NCBI RefSeq assembly: GCF_033807715.1
Contig: NC_084597.1
Span: 13,480,170 to 13,544,169, forward strand
Origin: Cololabis saira
Taxonomy: Eukaryota; Chordata; Actinopteri; Beloniformes; Belonidae
DNA length: 64,000 nt
Direction: 5' to 3'
This document shows, in pieces, positions 25,444 through 37,331 of the stretch; within the stretch, counting starts at the first letter, position 1, and each line of letters begins with the position of its first letter. The notes below the pieces were generated by a model. The model made no database searches, was not told where the DNA came from, and saw nothing but the letters and a program-made list of their open reading frames with translations. The translations under genes were made by a program, and so were the position numbers.

Positions 25444-25639
25444 AAATTCAACATCAACAAATGTAGACATCCGCCTGGGTCTTATGGACAGCTCAATGCA
25501 AAGTAGACATTTAGTTCTCTTTTGTTTTGAGTTTATGACGAGATAAAAATTTGAAAACTAAATTGCCCGTCTTCTCAGGATTTGTGGATTCAGTGATACA
25601 AGTACGCCAGACACAGTGATTTACTAATTTTTTTCCGGA

Positions 25640-25870
25640 TTAACAGATGTCCAAGTTCTGGTTCCTGTGGAGCTGATAATCAACAGCCATGGGCCCATCT
25701 GTGTTCCAGGAGCGGATCTTACCAATAGACCAATTCAGTTGGTCAATCCTTGAAGCCGGTGAGTGAACAGCAACCCTTACCGAGCAGAAGGGATCCATAA
25801 GGGATTTGTCAGCATGAGCAGGTGCAAACATTATGGTAAAAAAAGAAAGCAATTTCAGGGTTGACAACAT
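25640..25870 (-). CDS. Orphan 76-codon ORF with a signal-peptide-like start (doubtful)
   Basis: The frame begins MLSTLKLLSFFTIMFAPAHA then DKS: a Lys, a hydrophobic core and an A-x-A site, a good match to a secretory signal. The rest (SRIDQLNWSIGKIRSW and on) has one Cys near the middle and one at the very end, and no known family. A GTAAGG within the frame could be a splice donor. It lies inside a NOS1AP intron between two hAT copies, on the gene's strand. It may be chance or a fragment of a retroelement. Confidence 0.2.
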   Translation of the reverse strand: MLSTLKLLSFFTIMFAPAHADKSLMDPFCSVRVAVHSPASRIDQLNWSIGKIRSWNTDGPMAVDYQLHRNQNLDIC

Positions 25871-26115
25871 GAGGGTGTGAGTTTGGGGTCACTGAAGATC
25901 TGGACACGGACTCAGATAACACAGTAAGTAATTAAGATAAAAATAGAGGCAGTGGATAAAAAGATGATGTGCTGTTTCATAGGTCTTTCTTCATGAAAGA
26001 GCCACTGTGTCTGAGTTTGAATGTGGGCTTTAGGGAGGGAACTGGCCTCTCCACTTACCAGAACCAAGACGTAGTTCCAGGACGTTCTGGTTATTTTAGG
26101 TCCTGTCATACACGC

Positions 26116-26747
26116 TAGGGCTGGGCGATATATCGAGATTTTAATATATATTGATATATTTTCAAACGCGATATGGTACGAGACAATATCGTTTATATGA
26201 ATTTTAAAAAAAAAATATACCGGTATTTTTTTTTTTTTTTTAATGATTTTGATATAGCTTATTTTGTGACAAATTGACTTGAATGTTTTATTTGAGATTT
26301 GCACAAATGTTTTGTTATTTGCACAACTGTCAACCTCAGTGGAAAAGTCTGCCTGTTACTGTCTACATTGTATTAATTGCACAGTGTATTTTAATTTAAT
26401 TGTTATGCAGGAAAGGGATATTTGTTTTATTTTATTCAAGAAGCATTTTTATTCTATATATGCAGGCAGTTTATTTTTATTTCATTTGTTTTATTGATTT
26501 TGATATTGTGCAGACCTCTGTTAATAAATGTACCTGTGTGACATTTGGCACGAGGCTTTGTATTAAAACTGACTGTTTTTTTAAGGGTTTGCCTCAGAAA
26601 AAAATGAAGCTAACAGAGATGCTATGCTATAATGCTTTTGGGGGAAACCCCAATTAAGGCACAGAAAAAATATCGATATATATCGAGTATCGCCATTTAG
26701 CTAGAAAATATCGAGATATGACTTTTGGTCCATATCGCCCAGCCCTA
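26116..26747 (+). mobile_element. hAT GGGCTGGGCGATATATC family, copy 3
   Basis: The 632-bp element is complete, with both ends and an 8-bp TSD ATACACGC/ATACATGC (26108-26115, 26748-26755; one mismatch). It is over 90% similar to copies 1 and 2 by eye. The copy has a T-rich expansion near 26229. Confidence 0.9.
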
Positions 26748-26755
26748 ATACATGC

Positions 26756-27376
26756 TCAAAATTGGAACCAGAATATTAAAAAAGGACATAAAACTATAGT
26801 GTAGGCAGTGAAATTGAACCCTTAAGATCATAGATAAGCGGTTATTGGTTCATGCTACAAAATGATGGTAAGTTAAAGTTATGTCCTCTGAAATCATCTA
26901 AACATGACTGCAAATGTTTCTGTACAGTTGTGGGATCCTTGTTTTTTTTTTACAAAGTTTTCAAAGCACCAAAGCTTTAAGCACCGTTTTCTGTAGCTGA
27001 GAAAGAAGTTTTTGCATCAAAGAAGAAGAAAGAGTGAGAGACTGAGGCTTATGACGCTGCAATGTTTTCCATAAAAAAAAAAAAAAAAGAAATTCTGGTG
27101 ATTAACTGATTTTCCGTTATGAATTTGGAATAGCAGTCTAGTTTCTTACTCTGACAGCCACGGCACAAGCACGATCTTTGGGTTTTCTATCTCGAAGAGT
27201 CATCAGTCCGTCGACATCGGAGGAGTAAAAAAAAAGGAGTAAAACTCTAGAGATAAATTAAGATCCACTTTCTTTTTGTGTGCTGAATAAGCTGGAACCC
27301 ACTGTCTGAAATTAAGCGTGAAATGACTCTCATTAAAACTTATACCAGTGACAAAAAGTTGAAATATGTGTAAGTG

Positions 27377-27474
<98 letters not shown>

Positions 27475-28589
27475 TGGAAACAGGTTGCACCAACAATGTG
27501 CCACAGATTCACGTGTATGTTGTTGGCGCAGAAACCAGACGGAGCAATTAATGACTAAATGCCCCTCAGCGATGTCTGACCAGACCCCTGTGTTGCCATG
27601 GTGATTGGATGTTAAGAATTCTCCCCAAGACAGACTTGGAAATCACCTAGACTTGGCTCTGCAGTCCTCCTAAACTTACTCAGCAAAAAATCTCTTCCCT
27701 CCTATAAAGTAAATCTGTTTACCGGCATTGTCTGGACCTCGGTATTGATCGGAGCAGAAAATACTTAACTAAATGTTCCTACTTTCCAAAATGTGGAAAA
27801 TGAAGCAGAGGAACAGTTTTTATCTTGTGTATTTTTAACAAATAAAACTTAGTTTCTGCCACATGTGGATGGTAATTCTCTCATTCCAACATTTCCAGCT
27901 CAGAGAAAATAGTGACGGAGATTCAAAGTGATATTTTTCTTTCCATTATCTAAATATACTTTAACAGGAACATTGTCCTGGAAACTAAATTAGGTAATTT
28001 AATTTGCTAATTCCTTTTGTCGGACAAGAATTCTTAGGTTTTTTTAAATACCTGACATGTTTCGGCGATTCCTTTCGCCTTCATCAGTCACAAGATGGTG
28101 TGTGTAAATTAGGTAATATAATTGATCTCCTTCAAATCATAACCACTACATTCTTACTACTCTTACTTTGAACTCACCAAAATGAAACAACTTCCAGGAA
28201 GGATTTCAGGCAGACCTCTACATAGTTTATTCCAATTACTCCAGATCTGTTTCAGGGAAAGCGACAACTTTTCTGATGTCTCTCACCCACCAAGCCTGCT
28301 GTTCCCCCCCAGCTGGAGCAGGATTAAGTTTTGTTTCCATGATCCCCAATATCTTTACGTATGTCTTAAAAGTTTAGATTTATGACACCGTAGCCTAGCC
28401 ACCATAAACTGGACAGCTTCACTGCAAGCCTCGTCTGGCTGAAATTACTTTTTATCAGCCCACACCACCGCCATGGTCTAGACTAAAACACCCCAACAGG
28501 TAAACCTGACCTGCAATCTCTCCAGTGTTACTGTTGTGATCATCGGGTATCGTCATTAAAACCAGGCAGCCTATGCGTGTTCTCATCCT
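26756..28589. other. Intron with a TG/CGTG microsatellite, no gene
   Basis: The compound repeat at 27371-27475 is the only clear feature. Around 28030-28090 a block resembling ACATGTTTCGGCGATTCC then CTTTCGCCTTCATCAG looks like a piece of a common fish retroelement, but I could not assign it. Confidence 0.5.
27371..27475. repeat. (TG)n(CGTG)n compound microsatellite
   Basis: About 50 bp of TG followed by a run of about 12 CGTG units. CpG content makes the second half unusual among the window's simple repeats. Confidence 0.95.
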
Positions 28590-28597
28590 GTCCTCAC

Positions 28598-29392
28598 TAG
28601 GCCTGTGTTGAAAAAATCGATTTTCCAATTCTAAATCGATTCTCATATTAATTCCTAAAAATCGATTCATATTTCTAAAGATTAATTTATTTTTTTATTT
28701 TTTATTTTTTTGGGGGGGGGTGTTTTTTTTAATTTTCTTTTATTTATTTATGATTTTTTTTTTCATCATTACATAACAACTTTTGGTTATTTTTTTGTTT
28801 ATCCCCAAAAAAGGAATGTTTTGTTGGACACGAGAATAACTGGTGCCATGTTTTTGCCTTTAAATATGTTTAAAGGTATGAAAACATTAAAGTGTTCAGT
28901 TATAATTGCATAAATTGTCTATATTTCATTACTTTATACACTGTCTTGGGGTTACATTTGCAAAAAATGCTAAAAACCAAATTCTCAAAAATGAAAAACC
29001 AAAATAGACCGAAAATGGAACAAATAAAAACGGAATGTGGGAAAAACTAAAACCGATTTCATTCGTCTGTTTGCTGCCCTGGATCTGTTTGATAATTCTG
29101 ACCCACATGATGTTTTCTGAAAGCAGTTTATCAGCATTCTGGGAGCTGATTGGTCCTTACAGCATCATTAGCTGCAATACTTGCTGTTGAATCTCAATAT
29201 AATACTAGTATTCATATGTTGCATAACTACAGTCATATAATTCATGCAACAACAAAAAAAACAGTTTTAATTACACTAACCCAAATCAATATCGGAATCG
29301 AATCGTATCGAATCAAATCTTGATAATTGATTCTGAATCTTAAGAATCAGAATCGAATCGATTCTCGACATTTGAATCGATCCCCAGCCCTA
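28598..29392 (+). mobile_element. hAT element inserted at the splice donor of NOS1AP exon D
   Basis: The ends TAGGCCTGTGTTGAAAAAAT and CGATCCCCAGCCCTA bound 795 bp rich in ATCGATTC. A perfect 8-bp TSD GTCCTCAC lies at 28590-28597 and 29393-29400. On the gene's strand this TSD is GTGAGGAC, intron positions +1 to +8 of exon D. The interior has no transposase. Confidence 0.92.
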
Positions 29393-29400
29393 GTCCTCAC

Positions 29401-29542
29401 CGTTGGCGCCGGACTCCTCTGTCGACTTCTCACTCTCCCCGTCTGCCTGTCCATCAGCGTCCTGCTCGGCGTGCTGCAGACTGAGCTTGTGGCACACCTC
29501 AAACGCCTGGCCGATCGTCCGCACGATACGCATGGCCTGCGT
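29401..29542 (-). CDS. nos1ap: NOS1AP exon D: end of the PTB domain and start of the linker
   Basis: The exon is 142 bp, starting ACG CAG GCC ATG ([20 protein letters not shown]) and ending SGAN plus the first G of a Gly codon (phase 1). Mammalian NOS1AP has [24 protein letters not shown] here, followed by a DGQEDGESE-like acidic stretch, matched by DGQADGESE. The acceptor is CTCATCTTGTCAG. The donor is GTGAGGAC at 29393-29400. Those same 8 bases are one copy of the TSD of the hAT element that starts at the next base, so the intron has only 8 bases of its original sequence before transposon DNA. Confidence 0.95.
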
Positions 29543-30182
29543 CTGACAAGATGAGAGAGGTGGATTGACGTAAAAGATAACAGGGTAATCTCCACCGCAG
29601 CGGTGTGTGATATAATGAAGCACATCTCTAAATAGATGAAAAATACATCCAGGCCAAAACAGATTCAACTCTAAAGACAGCAGTGGCTGAAAGAAAAAGG
29701 CTAAACTAAGGGAAGATACAGAGATGTGAGTGTAAAGTTGTTGTCAGGACTGTCCTTGAGTGCATCTATTCTGCATTCACTGCAGGCTAAGAGTCCGTCA
29801 CGACTTAATACTAACTGAGAAACTGTATATTGAATCCAGGAGAAAATTAAAAACAAAAATCTATTACCTGAGCTGACATAATCAGGACATTTCTTAAACG
29901 ATATATATATAAAAACATGAAACTCACATAATGAAAACAAATAAATCTGCTGTATCTTGTGAAGAATTTTAAATCTGGACCCAGGATGGGTATTTCCCCT
30001 TGTTTCCAGTCTCTCCACGGAGGCAAGCTAATCCTCTGCAGCCCGTGGTTTAGTAATCAGTGAACAGACTGGCAGGGTGGCATCGATTTTCCTCATCCAG
30101 CCCGTCAGGAAGTGCACAAACATTTGTCTTCTCACTAATAAGGTGTGCATTTGGACAACGTACGGGCCGAGCCGAACTGCAC
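29543..30182. other. Intron between NOS1AP exons C and D
   Basis: A short intron of about 640 bp without recognisable repeats. Confidence 0.7.
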
Positions 30183-30291
30183 CTTTTTCTTTGATTTGAA
30201 GACGTTGCATCTGAAGGAGTTACTGGAGCCATCCCTGGCAATGTAGCTGAAGATCTTCAAATCCTGGGAATCGTGGGATACGTAGAAAATC
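30183..30291 (-). CDS. nos1ap: NOS1AP exon C: core of the PTB domain
   Basis: The exon is 109 bp: one base completing the Arg of PIYR, then 36 codons that start [20 protein letters not shown] and end [11 protein letters not shown], phase 0. This is the most conserved part of the NOS1AP PTB domain and differs from the mammalian version at only a few positions (GSSNSF for GASNIF). The acceptor is TTCCTTTTTAG before GATTTTC. The donor is GTGCAG after AAGAAAAAG, a weak match beyond the GT but at the expected residue. It lies about 640 bp upstream of exon D. Confidence 0.95.
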
Positions 30292-30803
30292 CTAAAAAGG
30301 AAACAAAAAGAAACCTGAGAATACTGAAGATGATGCACCAGTATCAATTACCTATTTATCACCATTATTTACTCCTCAGTCAAACAAAAAATACTTCTTT
30401 CTGAAGAAAGAGGGTAATATTTAAAGTCTACGGCCAAAATGTTTGGTAGTGATACACAATTTGGTTCATTTATTGCTTATTTTGTGTTCTTAGATCAATG
30501 CTTTGGGTTTCCATGATATACTGAAAGACATTTACGAGTTTTTAATACGTTTCCCAGCCTGGCCAGCCATCCCATTCACTTTGTGGGGCCGGTGCTTCTC
30601 CCAGTCAGTCATTTTCACCGGCACAGATTGCACCAAACCAATAAATGACTCACGCAGGAGTTCTTCCAGGAGCCAAGCTTCAAAACAACCAAGACGGTGT
30701 CAGAATTTCACCGCGAAACTCCTAACAGTCATCCAGAGATGTTCCAACCCCACTGCACGTCATTTTGAACTTTTGTCGATACCAGCGTGGTTGTGACCCT
30801 GCT

Positions 30804-31430
30804 TATGAATGAATGAATGAATGAATGAATTGTTTATTTCGGTTACATTACATTATTTGCAATTCAAACTGTGTGTGTGTGTGTAAATGACAAAACACTT
30901 TCATACAAGTTTACACTCATCAGTTTCACACAAAAAATAATAATAAACTCTGTAACCGAAAAAGGAATAGGCTGAAGCCAAAGCTTATATTTGCCTACCC
31001 TGTACTTTCCAACAGAAAACCCAGATTATCTGCAATATGAAAAGAAACAAAAGAGAAATTTCCCTTTAAATTGTTCTGCTTAACCAAATTATACTCCAAT
31101 CATTTAGCATTGTAATCCTTAATTATTTTACTTTTCAATATTTTTTTAAAATTCAACAGAGATTTACACAGTTTCACTTCATCACTAAGTTGATTCCATA
31201 ATTTGACTCCCAAAAATGAAACACATCTATATTTAACATTAGTCCTCACACGACATCTTTCAAAGACCCACAGCCTTCTTAAATTATAATTCGTTTCTCT
31301 TAATTTAAAGAAATGCTGAAAACAAGCAGAAAGGCTATTGTTCTTAACTCGAAACAAAATTTCGAATGATTTTAAATATACAATATCTATGAATTTTAAT
31401 ATGCATGACTCTACAAATATGCTTATGTCA
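30804..31430 (-). pseudogene. 5'-truncated L2-like LINE, end of the reverse transcriptase ORF and 3' tail
   Basis: On the minus strand an open frame ends near 31100 with CRVRTNVKYRCVSFLGVKLW then NQLSDEVKLCKSLLNFKKIL, the conserved tail of CR1/L2-type ORF2 (RTN...GxKLWN motif). It is followed by ~270 bp of 3' UTR and a (TTCA)n tail at 30806-30830, typical of L2. No catalytic RT motifs remain. The preceding 30292-30803 is intron with nothing recognised. Confidence 0.65.
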
Positions 31431-31850
31431 AATGCTTTGTTTCTTGATTGGCTGCATGTTCTCTCTTTGATGTCCAGGGGTTGTTTTTTCTGCATCTGCT
31501 GGTACTGCCCCCTGGAAGTGAGCTGAATCCAGTAGAACCAGACTAATTCTTTCTATTGAAGATGAAAAGAATATGTATAGTGCTGCTGATTCATCTGGCC
31601 GGCTGTACATCAAACTTTGGGCCAAATTCTTACTGATGGAGATCCATTCTTTCTTAATAAATGTCCAGAGTTGATCACAACTTATCATTTTCTGCATGTC
31701 CACCTCCTGCCTTTTGAGGATTGACCACAAGGAGGACCTTTTGATACTATTCTTTATTCATGCCAGTGTTTGTATCCCTAAGAGTCCCTTCAAGCTACAT
31801 GATTTTAGGCCAGAGAAAAAATGCAGTCAAGATGTATACAATAATCTAGA
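31430..31850 (-). pseudogene. Possible degenerate Tc1-like transposase remnant
   Basis: Minus-strand pieces such as LEGTLRDTNTGMNKE and QLWTFIKKEWISISKN resemble the end of Tc1 transposases (W/F...EEW..I). Stops and frame shifts break it. It could be another old repeat. Confidence 0.35.
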
Positions 31851-31853
31851 AAG

Positions 31854-32668
<815 letters not shown>

Positions 32669-32676
32669 CTAGAAAT

Positions 32677-33174
32677 AATATAAATCTCCACCACAAAGAC
32701 TGAAGTAGTTTAACACATCAATTGTATTGCCGTCTAAACGTTTGGCGTGAGTGTAATGCTTTATAAACAATGCTGCAACACTCCCTGTGTAGTTATGTCC
32801 TTGCCAGAAACCATAAGCTACCTCTTTGTACTGAACTGTCAAAATAAAAGCCTGAGAGCTACTCTCCCATCTGTAGGTCCAATGCACCAAACCGTCCCCA
32901 CTGGGATCCAGACAAGTGACTTGTGACGATCCTCACTAAGACACACACTCATGAATGCACAAACAAGCAAGGATAATTACATTTACCACACACAGTTCCT
33001 TGTGGAAGTGCAGCTTTGCCAAATGCCAGCTATCTATTATTTAAAAACGCACACATTTCTGAGAGCACGCAATGCCGGCTGCTGCGTTCTTATACCAGGA
33101 TGTGACAGAAACTATCTTGACATATTATAACTACATTTTTGTGAGTTACTTAGCAGTGACCAACACCTGTCCTC

Positions 33175-33249
<75 letters not shown>

Positions 33250-34314
33250 GTATACACGTACACATTTGTAAGTCATAAACAGAGATGAGGGAATTTCATT
33301 AAAATAAACAAATTACAACTTGCGCTTCACAAACACAAGCTTGAAAATAAAATCTAGCAGTAGAAACATGTAAAAAAAAATGTATTCAAAGCTACATACA
33401 ATTGCTCCGCAGACTATATGTTGTAGATTATTCATAAGTAATGTCACTGGATTTGGAAGATATAGCTCATTCAAGCGCAGATGATGAAGTGCATGTGAAA
33501 GTAAAGTATGGCTCGACTTCATCTACAGAAGTTCAGTTCGAATTATTTCCGCTGAGAGACATTAATAGCGCTTCGGATTGTGTCGTCACGCCATGTTGGA
33601 CGCTACAGATTTAGTTCTGTACATCAGCAATGAAGGAACATGTAGCTGTAGTTGTCTTTTCGTGAATATTTGCTTATGTATAAAAAAATTGTGCAGGTGA
33701 AGATGTGCCTCAAGTGGCAACAATTCAACAAGAAGACCTAATTGCTTTCCTACCTGGTATTTGGAAACATATCAACCGATGCATTACTTCTCTGTGAATA
33801 TTACTGCTATCTACAGTTCAGATTTGCTCTCTGTTTGCAGTTTTCTTTCATTCCACATGGACTTGAAACTGTTTGATCTAATAATGGCATGTTTAAAAGA
33901 GCTGAAGTAAAGCTGTTGGAAGTCCGGTCAAAAAGGGTCCGAAAAGTTGCAGACAAATGTTTGACCCACACAGTCATTTGACCTGTTTGTGTGACGCACA
34001 CTTAACAACTAAGTGCCAAGAACTGAAGGCCAGCTTCAGAGGGAGACAAAACAAGACAGAGAGGTCTGCCCTCGTGATATTCAGGCATGGTAAAAAAAAA
34101 GTGTAAACCTGGAGGACGGCTTGGTTGGAGCCGGTTGCTCGGCTGCTACTGGGGTAAAGCGCTCAATGAGCTAGAGGCCTCTCACTGTTCAGCGCAGGCA
34201 GCTGCTGCGTCGCTAAGCTTCAGCTTTGGATCCTTGTGAGGCCGTCTCACCACGGGTTGCAGCGGTTTGTTTACAGCACGAAAAAAAAAACATGTTATCA
34301 TTGAAATAAAATAA
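32677..34314. other. Intron between NOS1AP exons B and C, with an (AT)n(AC)n microsatellite
   Basis: The microsatellite runs at 33177-33244. The remainder shows no gene or transposon ends. Confidence 0.55.
33177..33244. repeat. (AT)n(AC)n compound microsatellite
   Basis: About 24 AT units followed by about 10 AC units. The frames through it are artefacts. Confidence 0.95.
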
Positions 34315-34322
34315 CTATCCAC

Positions 34323-35157
<835 letters not shown>

Positions 35158-35517
35158 CTATCCACTATCTATTTCATTCTTTATTCATACATTTTGATAT
35201 GGGAGTCATGAGAGACCCTTTTGACCCTAGTGGTCAACAGAGGAACTGCAATTTCCTTCATGTGGTGGTTTGTGTCAGGCCAGCCAGCTTTTAGTTTCTT
35301 ATAACTCATCTTCTCTTGACTTGTTTATTACACACTTCCGCAGCTACAGTACCAACAAAGCCATCGCATCCCACAATGCAATGGGTACTCCCAAGCCTTG
35401 CCCTATTAGACTAATATCAGACAGTTTCAATGCTTGGGTGAAGAGTAACAAAGATAGTGAGTTTCAATACAGCATTCATGTTGTTTTAATTTGTCAGTGT
35501 TCAAACGTGCAGCTAAC

Positions 35518-35572
35518 CTGTATATTGGATCCTGCATGATCAACATCTTGCTCTCATCCATGTCCATTCTTT
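35518..35572 (-). CDS. nos1ap: NOS1AP exon B: PTB domain segment with an apparent 1-nt deletion
   Basis: The exon's 3' part encodes DESKMLIMQDPIY plus AG of Arg and ends at donor GTTAGC. Phase 2 joins exactly to exon C. Its 5' part reads AAA GAA TGG ACA TGG (KEWTW) after the acceptor ...CATGCAGAG. The mammalian protein reads KEWTWDESK, so a GGGAT is expected where the window has GGAT. With the sequence as given, neither nearby AG acceptor gives an open frame: one runs into TGA after KEWTWMRARC, the other after RKNGHG. Adding one G makes the exon 56 bp, and phases then match both neighbours. This could be an assembly error in a G run, an allele, or a real lesion. Confidence 0.85.
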
Positions 35573-35689
35573 CTCTGCATGACACAAAAGATCATCATTT
35601 AGCACAGATGCAGGAAGTATACTTTCATCCAGAGAAATATCTATTTACAATCTAACATTTCACTTGAGAGTTTTTCATCAGCAGCTTAC

Positions 35690-35782
35690 CTTCTGTTTCT
35701 TCCTCAGCATCACCTTGACTCCATCAACAGACACCACAATGCTGACCTTCTTCTTCTTGATGTTCTTGGCCTTGAATTCATA
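35690..35782 (-). CDS. nos1ap: NOS1AP exon A: PTB domain strand segment
   Basis: The exon is 93 bp, 31 codons, phase 0 at both ends. It encodes [20 protein letters not shown] followed by [11 protein letters not shown], nearly identical to the mammalian NOS1AP PTB domain segment that follows VAAMRRIR. The acceptor on the minus strand is a pyrimidine tract ending TTTTCTCAG before TATGAA; the donor is GTAAGC after AACAGAAG. It lies 115 bp upstream of exon B. The preceding exon (GSLDVPRPNSRVEIVAAMRRIR in mammals) was not found in the rest of the window, which fits the very long intron known at this point of the mammalian gene. Confidence 0.93.
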
Positions 35783-36464
35783 CTGAGAAAACAAAATAAG
35801 AACATATACATTAAAAACACAACTAAAAAGCATCTTCTCTTTTCTGGGTAAATTTAGTGTCACAGAGTATGATCTTTCAATAACTTCCCATTCATCATCT
35901 AAAGAAAATGCTAGAGTTTCCTTTTCTGCCTGTTGGAAAACCGAAGTTACTTCTTGTTTCACTTTTACACGGAGGTATATGCTCCGACATGCACACCGCA
36001 AACATTAATCTCTTAAACTTAACACTTAAACTTAACCCCAGCACTCTTGCTCCTCACTGCAGTGAGTAATATCTTACTTTCCCAGAGTACATGCATTAAG
36101 GGAAAGAATGCTAGTAATAAAACATTATCTGCAGCTCTCTTCCATATATATATTAGATCTTGAATTAGCTGGCAGCTCATACTAGTCTTCTGAAGATTGT
36201 GTGCTAAATATTCTTATCCAAGCCAACTTTAAAAAAAAGAAACACTGTAGTGATCTCTGATGCCAAAGAACAGACAGCAGGAAAGTTGCATGACCAAATC
36301 TAAAATAGGCCTGCCTAAATATAAACTATATGCATTTAAAGGAGGCCTATTATGACATTTAATGTATATTTTAAACAGGCCTTGAATGTCTTAAAAACAA
36401 TCAAAAGCTTGTTTTTTCTACATAAAGTAGAAATTCAGCCTGTGGGCCATGTCTTCATTTTTAC

Positions 36465-36940
36465 TAGTGATGCACCGAAATGAAAATTTGTGGCCGAAAC
36501 CGAAACCGAAAATAATAATAAACTTGGCCGAATACCGAACAATACCGAATACATGGTTCTTTGCCAATTTTTTCACCATTGCATAAATCAAATAAATTTG
36601 ATTTAAGCATGCTTTTCAAAGAAAAAAATCTTTTACAAAATTACAAGGTAGAAAATATTTGTTGAACATAAAAAACTGAACATTTTTTAATTTCCCAGCA
36701 TTATGTTGTTTTGGTTCCACCTCCTGGTGAATGTTAGGTAAAATTCTTATGGGGTTACTTTTTGGTTGGCCAACGATTTATGTGGTACGCAACAGTTACG
36801 GGAGCGGCCAGTCTATTTCCTTATATTACAACGCCGTTATTAATTGTTCGTTTTTTTCCCCACTTATTCCACCGAACGTGTTTTTTTGCCATTTTCGGCC
36901 ATTTTGGCATGCAGTAAGACACGGTGTAAACGACTCCCTG
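36465..36940 (+). mobile_element. hAT fragment, GATGCACCGAAA-type left end
   Basis: The stretch starts TAGTGATGCACCGAAATGAA with repeated CCGAAAC/CCGAATA motifs, a widespread hAT terminus. It interrupts the piggyBac-like copy 1 relative to copy 2. The right end is not visible, so 36940 is approximate. Confidence 0.55.
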
Positions 36941-36949
36941 GGATCTTAA

Positions 36950-37035
36950 AGCCTGAATTACGGTTCTGCGTTAAATCGATGCGTACCCTACGCCGTAGGC
37001 TCTGCGTTGGTGTAACACAGAACCATAAATCAGCC
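36950..37035. mobile_element. Palindromic Harbinger-like MITE, 86 bp
   Basis: Inverted arms AGCCTGAATTACGGTTCTGC and CACAGAACCATAAATCAGCC (then T) surround CCCTACGCCGTAGG. The flanks are TAA and TTA. The same unit occurs at the equivalent place in piggyBac-like copy 2 (40749-40826). Confidence 0.7.
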
Positions 37036-37331
37036 TTTAGTTCCCTGACCGGGTCACCTCGTCTTCACACTAACAGTTCTTTACTCCGATTCCTCATCAT
37101 TTCATTTCTTATGTTACAAGACAAATGAATTATGTTAACTGTAAAGAAATCACAACACTGCTCAACGGCTTGTAAAAGTCACATGACACTGGACGGCTCA
37201 TCTGGGCGGCTGTACAGACACTGCAGAATTAGGTTGCTTTCCTCCTTCTCTGAGTTGGCAGGCTCAGGGGAGACCACTTTATATATGTTAAAGCAAGAAA
37301 AAACGGGTTTTTCATAATAGGACCCCTTTAA

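Larger units (their letters stand above)
36340..37327 (-). mobile_element. piggyBac-like non-autonomous element, copy 1
   Basis: The ends AGGAGGCCTATTATGAC and TCATAATAGGACCCCT lie between TTAA on both sides (36336-36339, 37328-37331), the piggyBac target. Sequence next to both ends matches the inverted copy at 39898-41107. Nested inside are a hAT fragment (36465-36940) and a palindromic MITE (36950-37035). The preceding 35783-36335 is intron. Confidence 0.82.

Noticed and set aside
28020..28095. Block with ACATGTTTCGGCGATTCC-type sequence resembling a Penelope-like or other retroelement end
   Set aside because: Too short, with no adjacent coding sequence or repeat structure to support a class.
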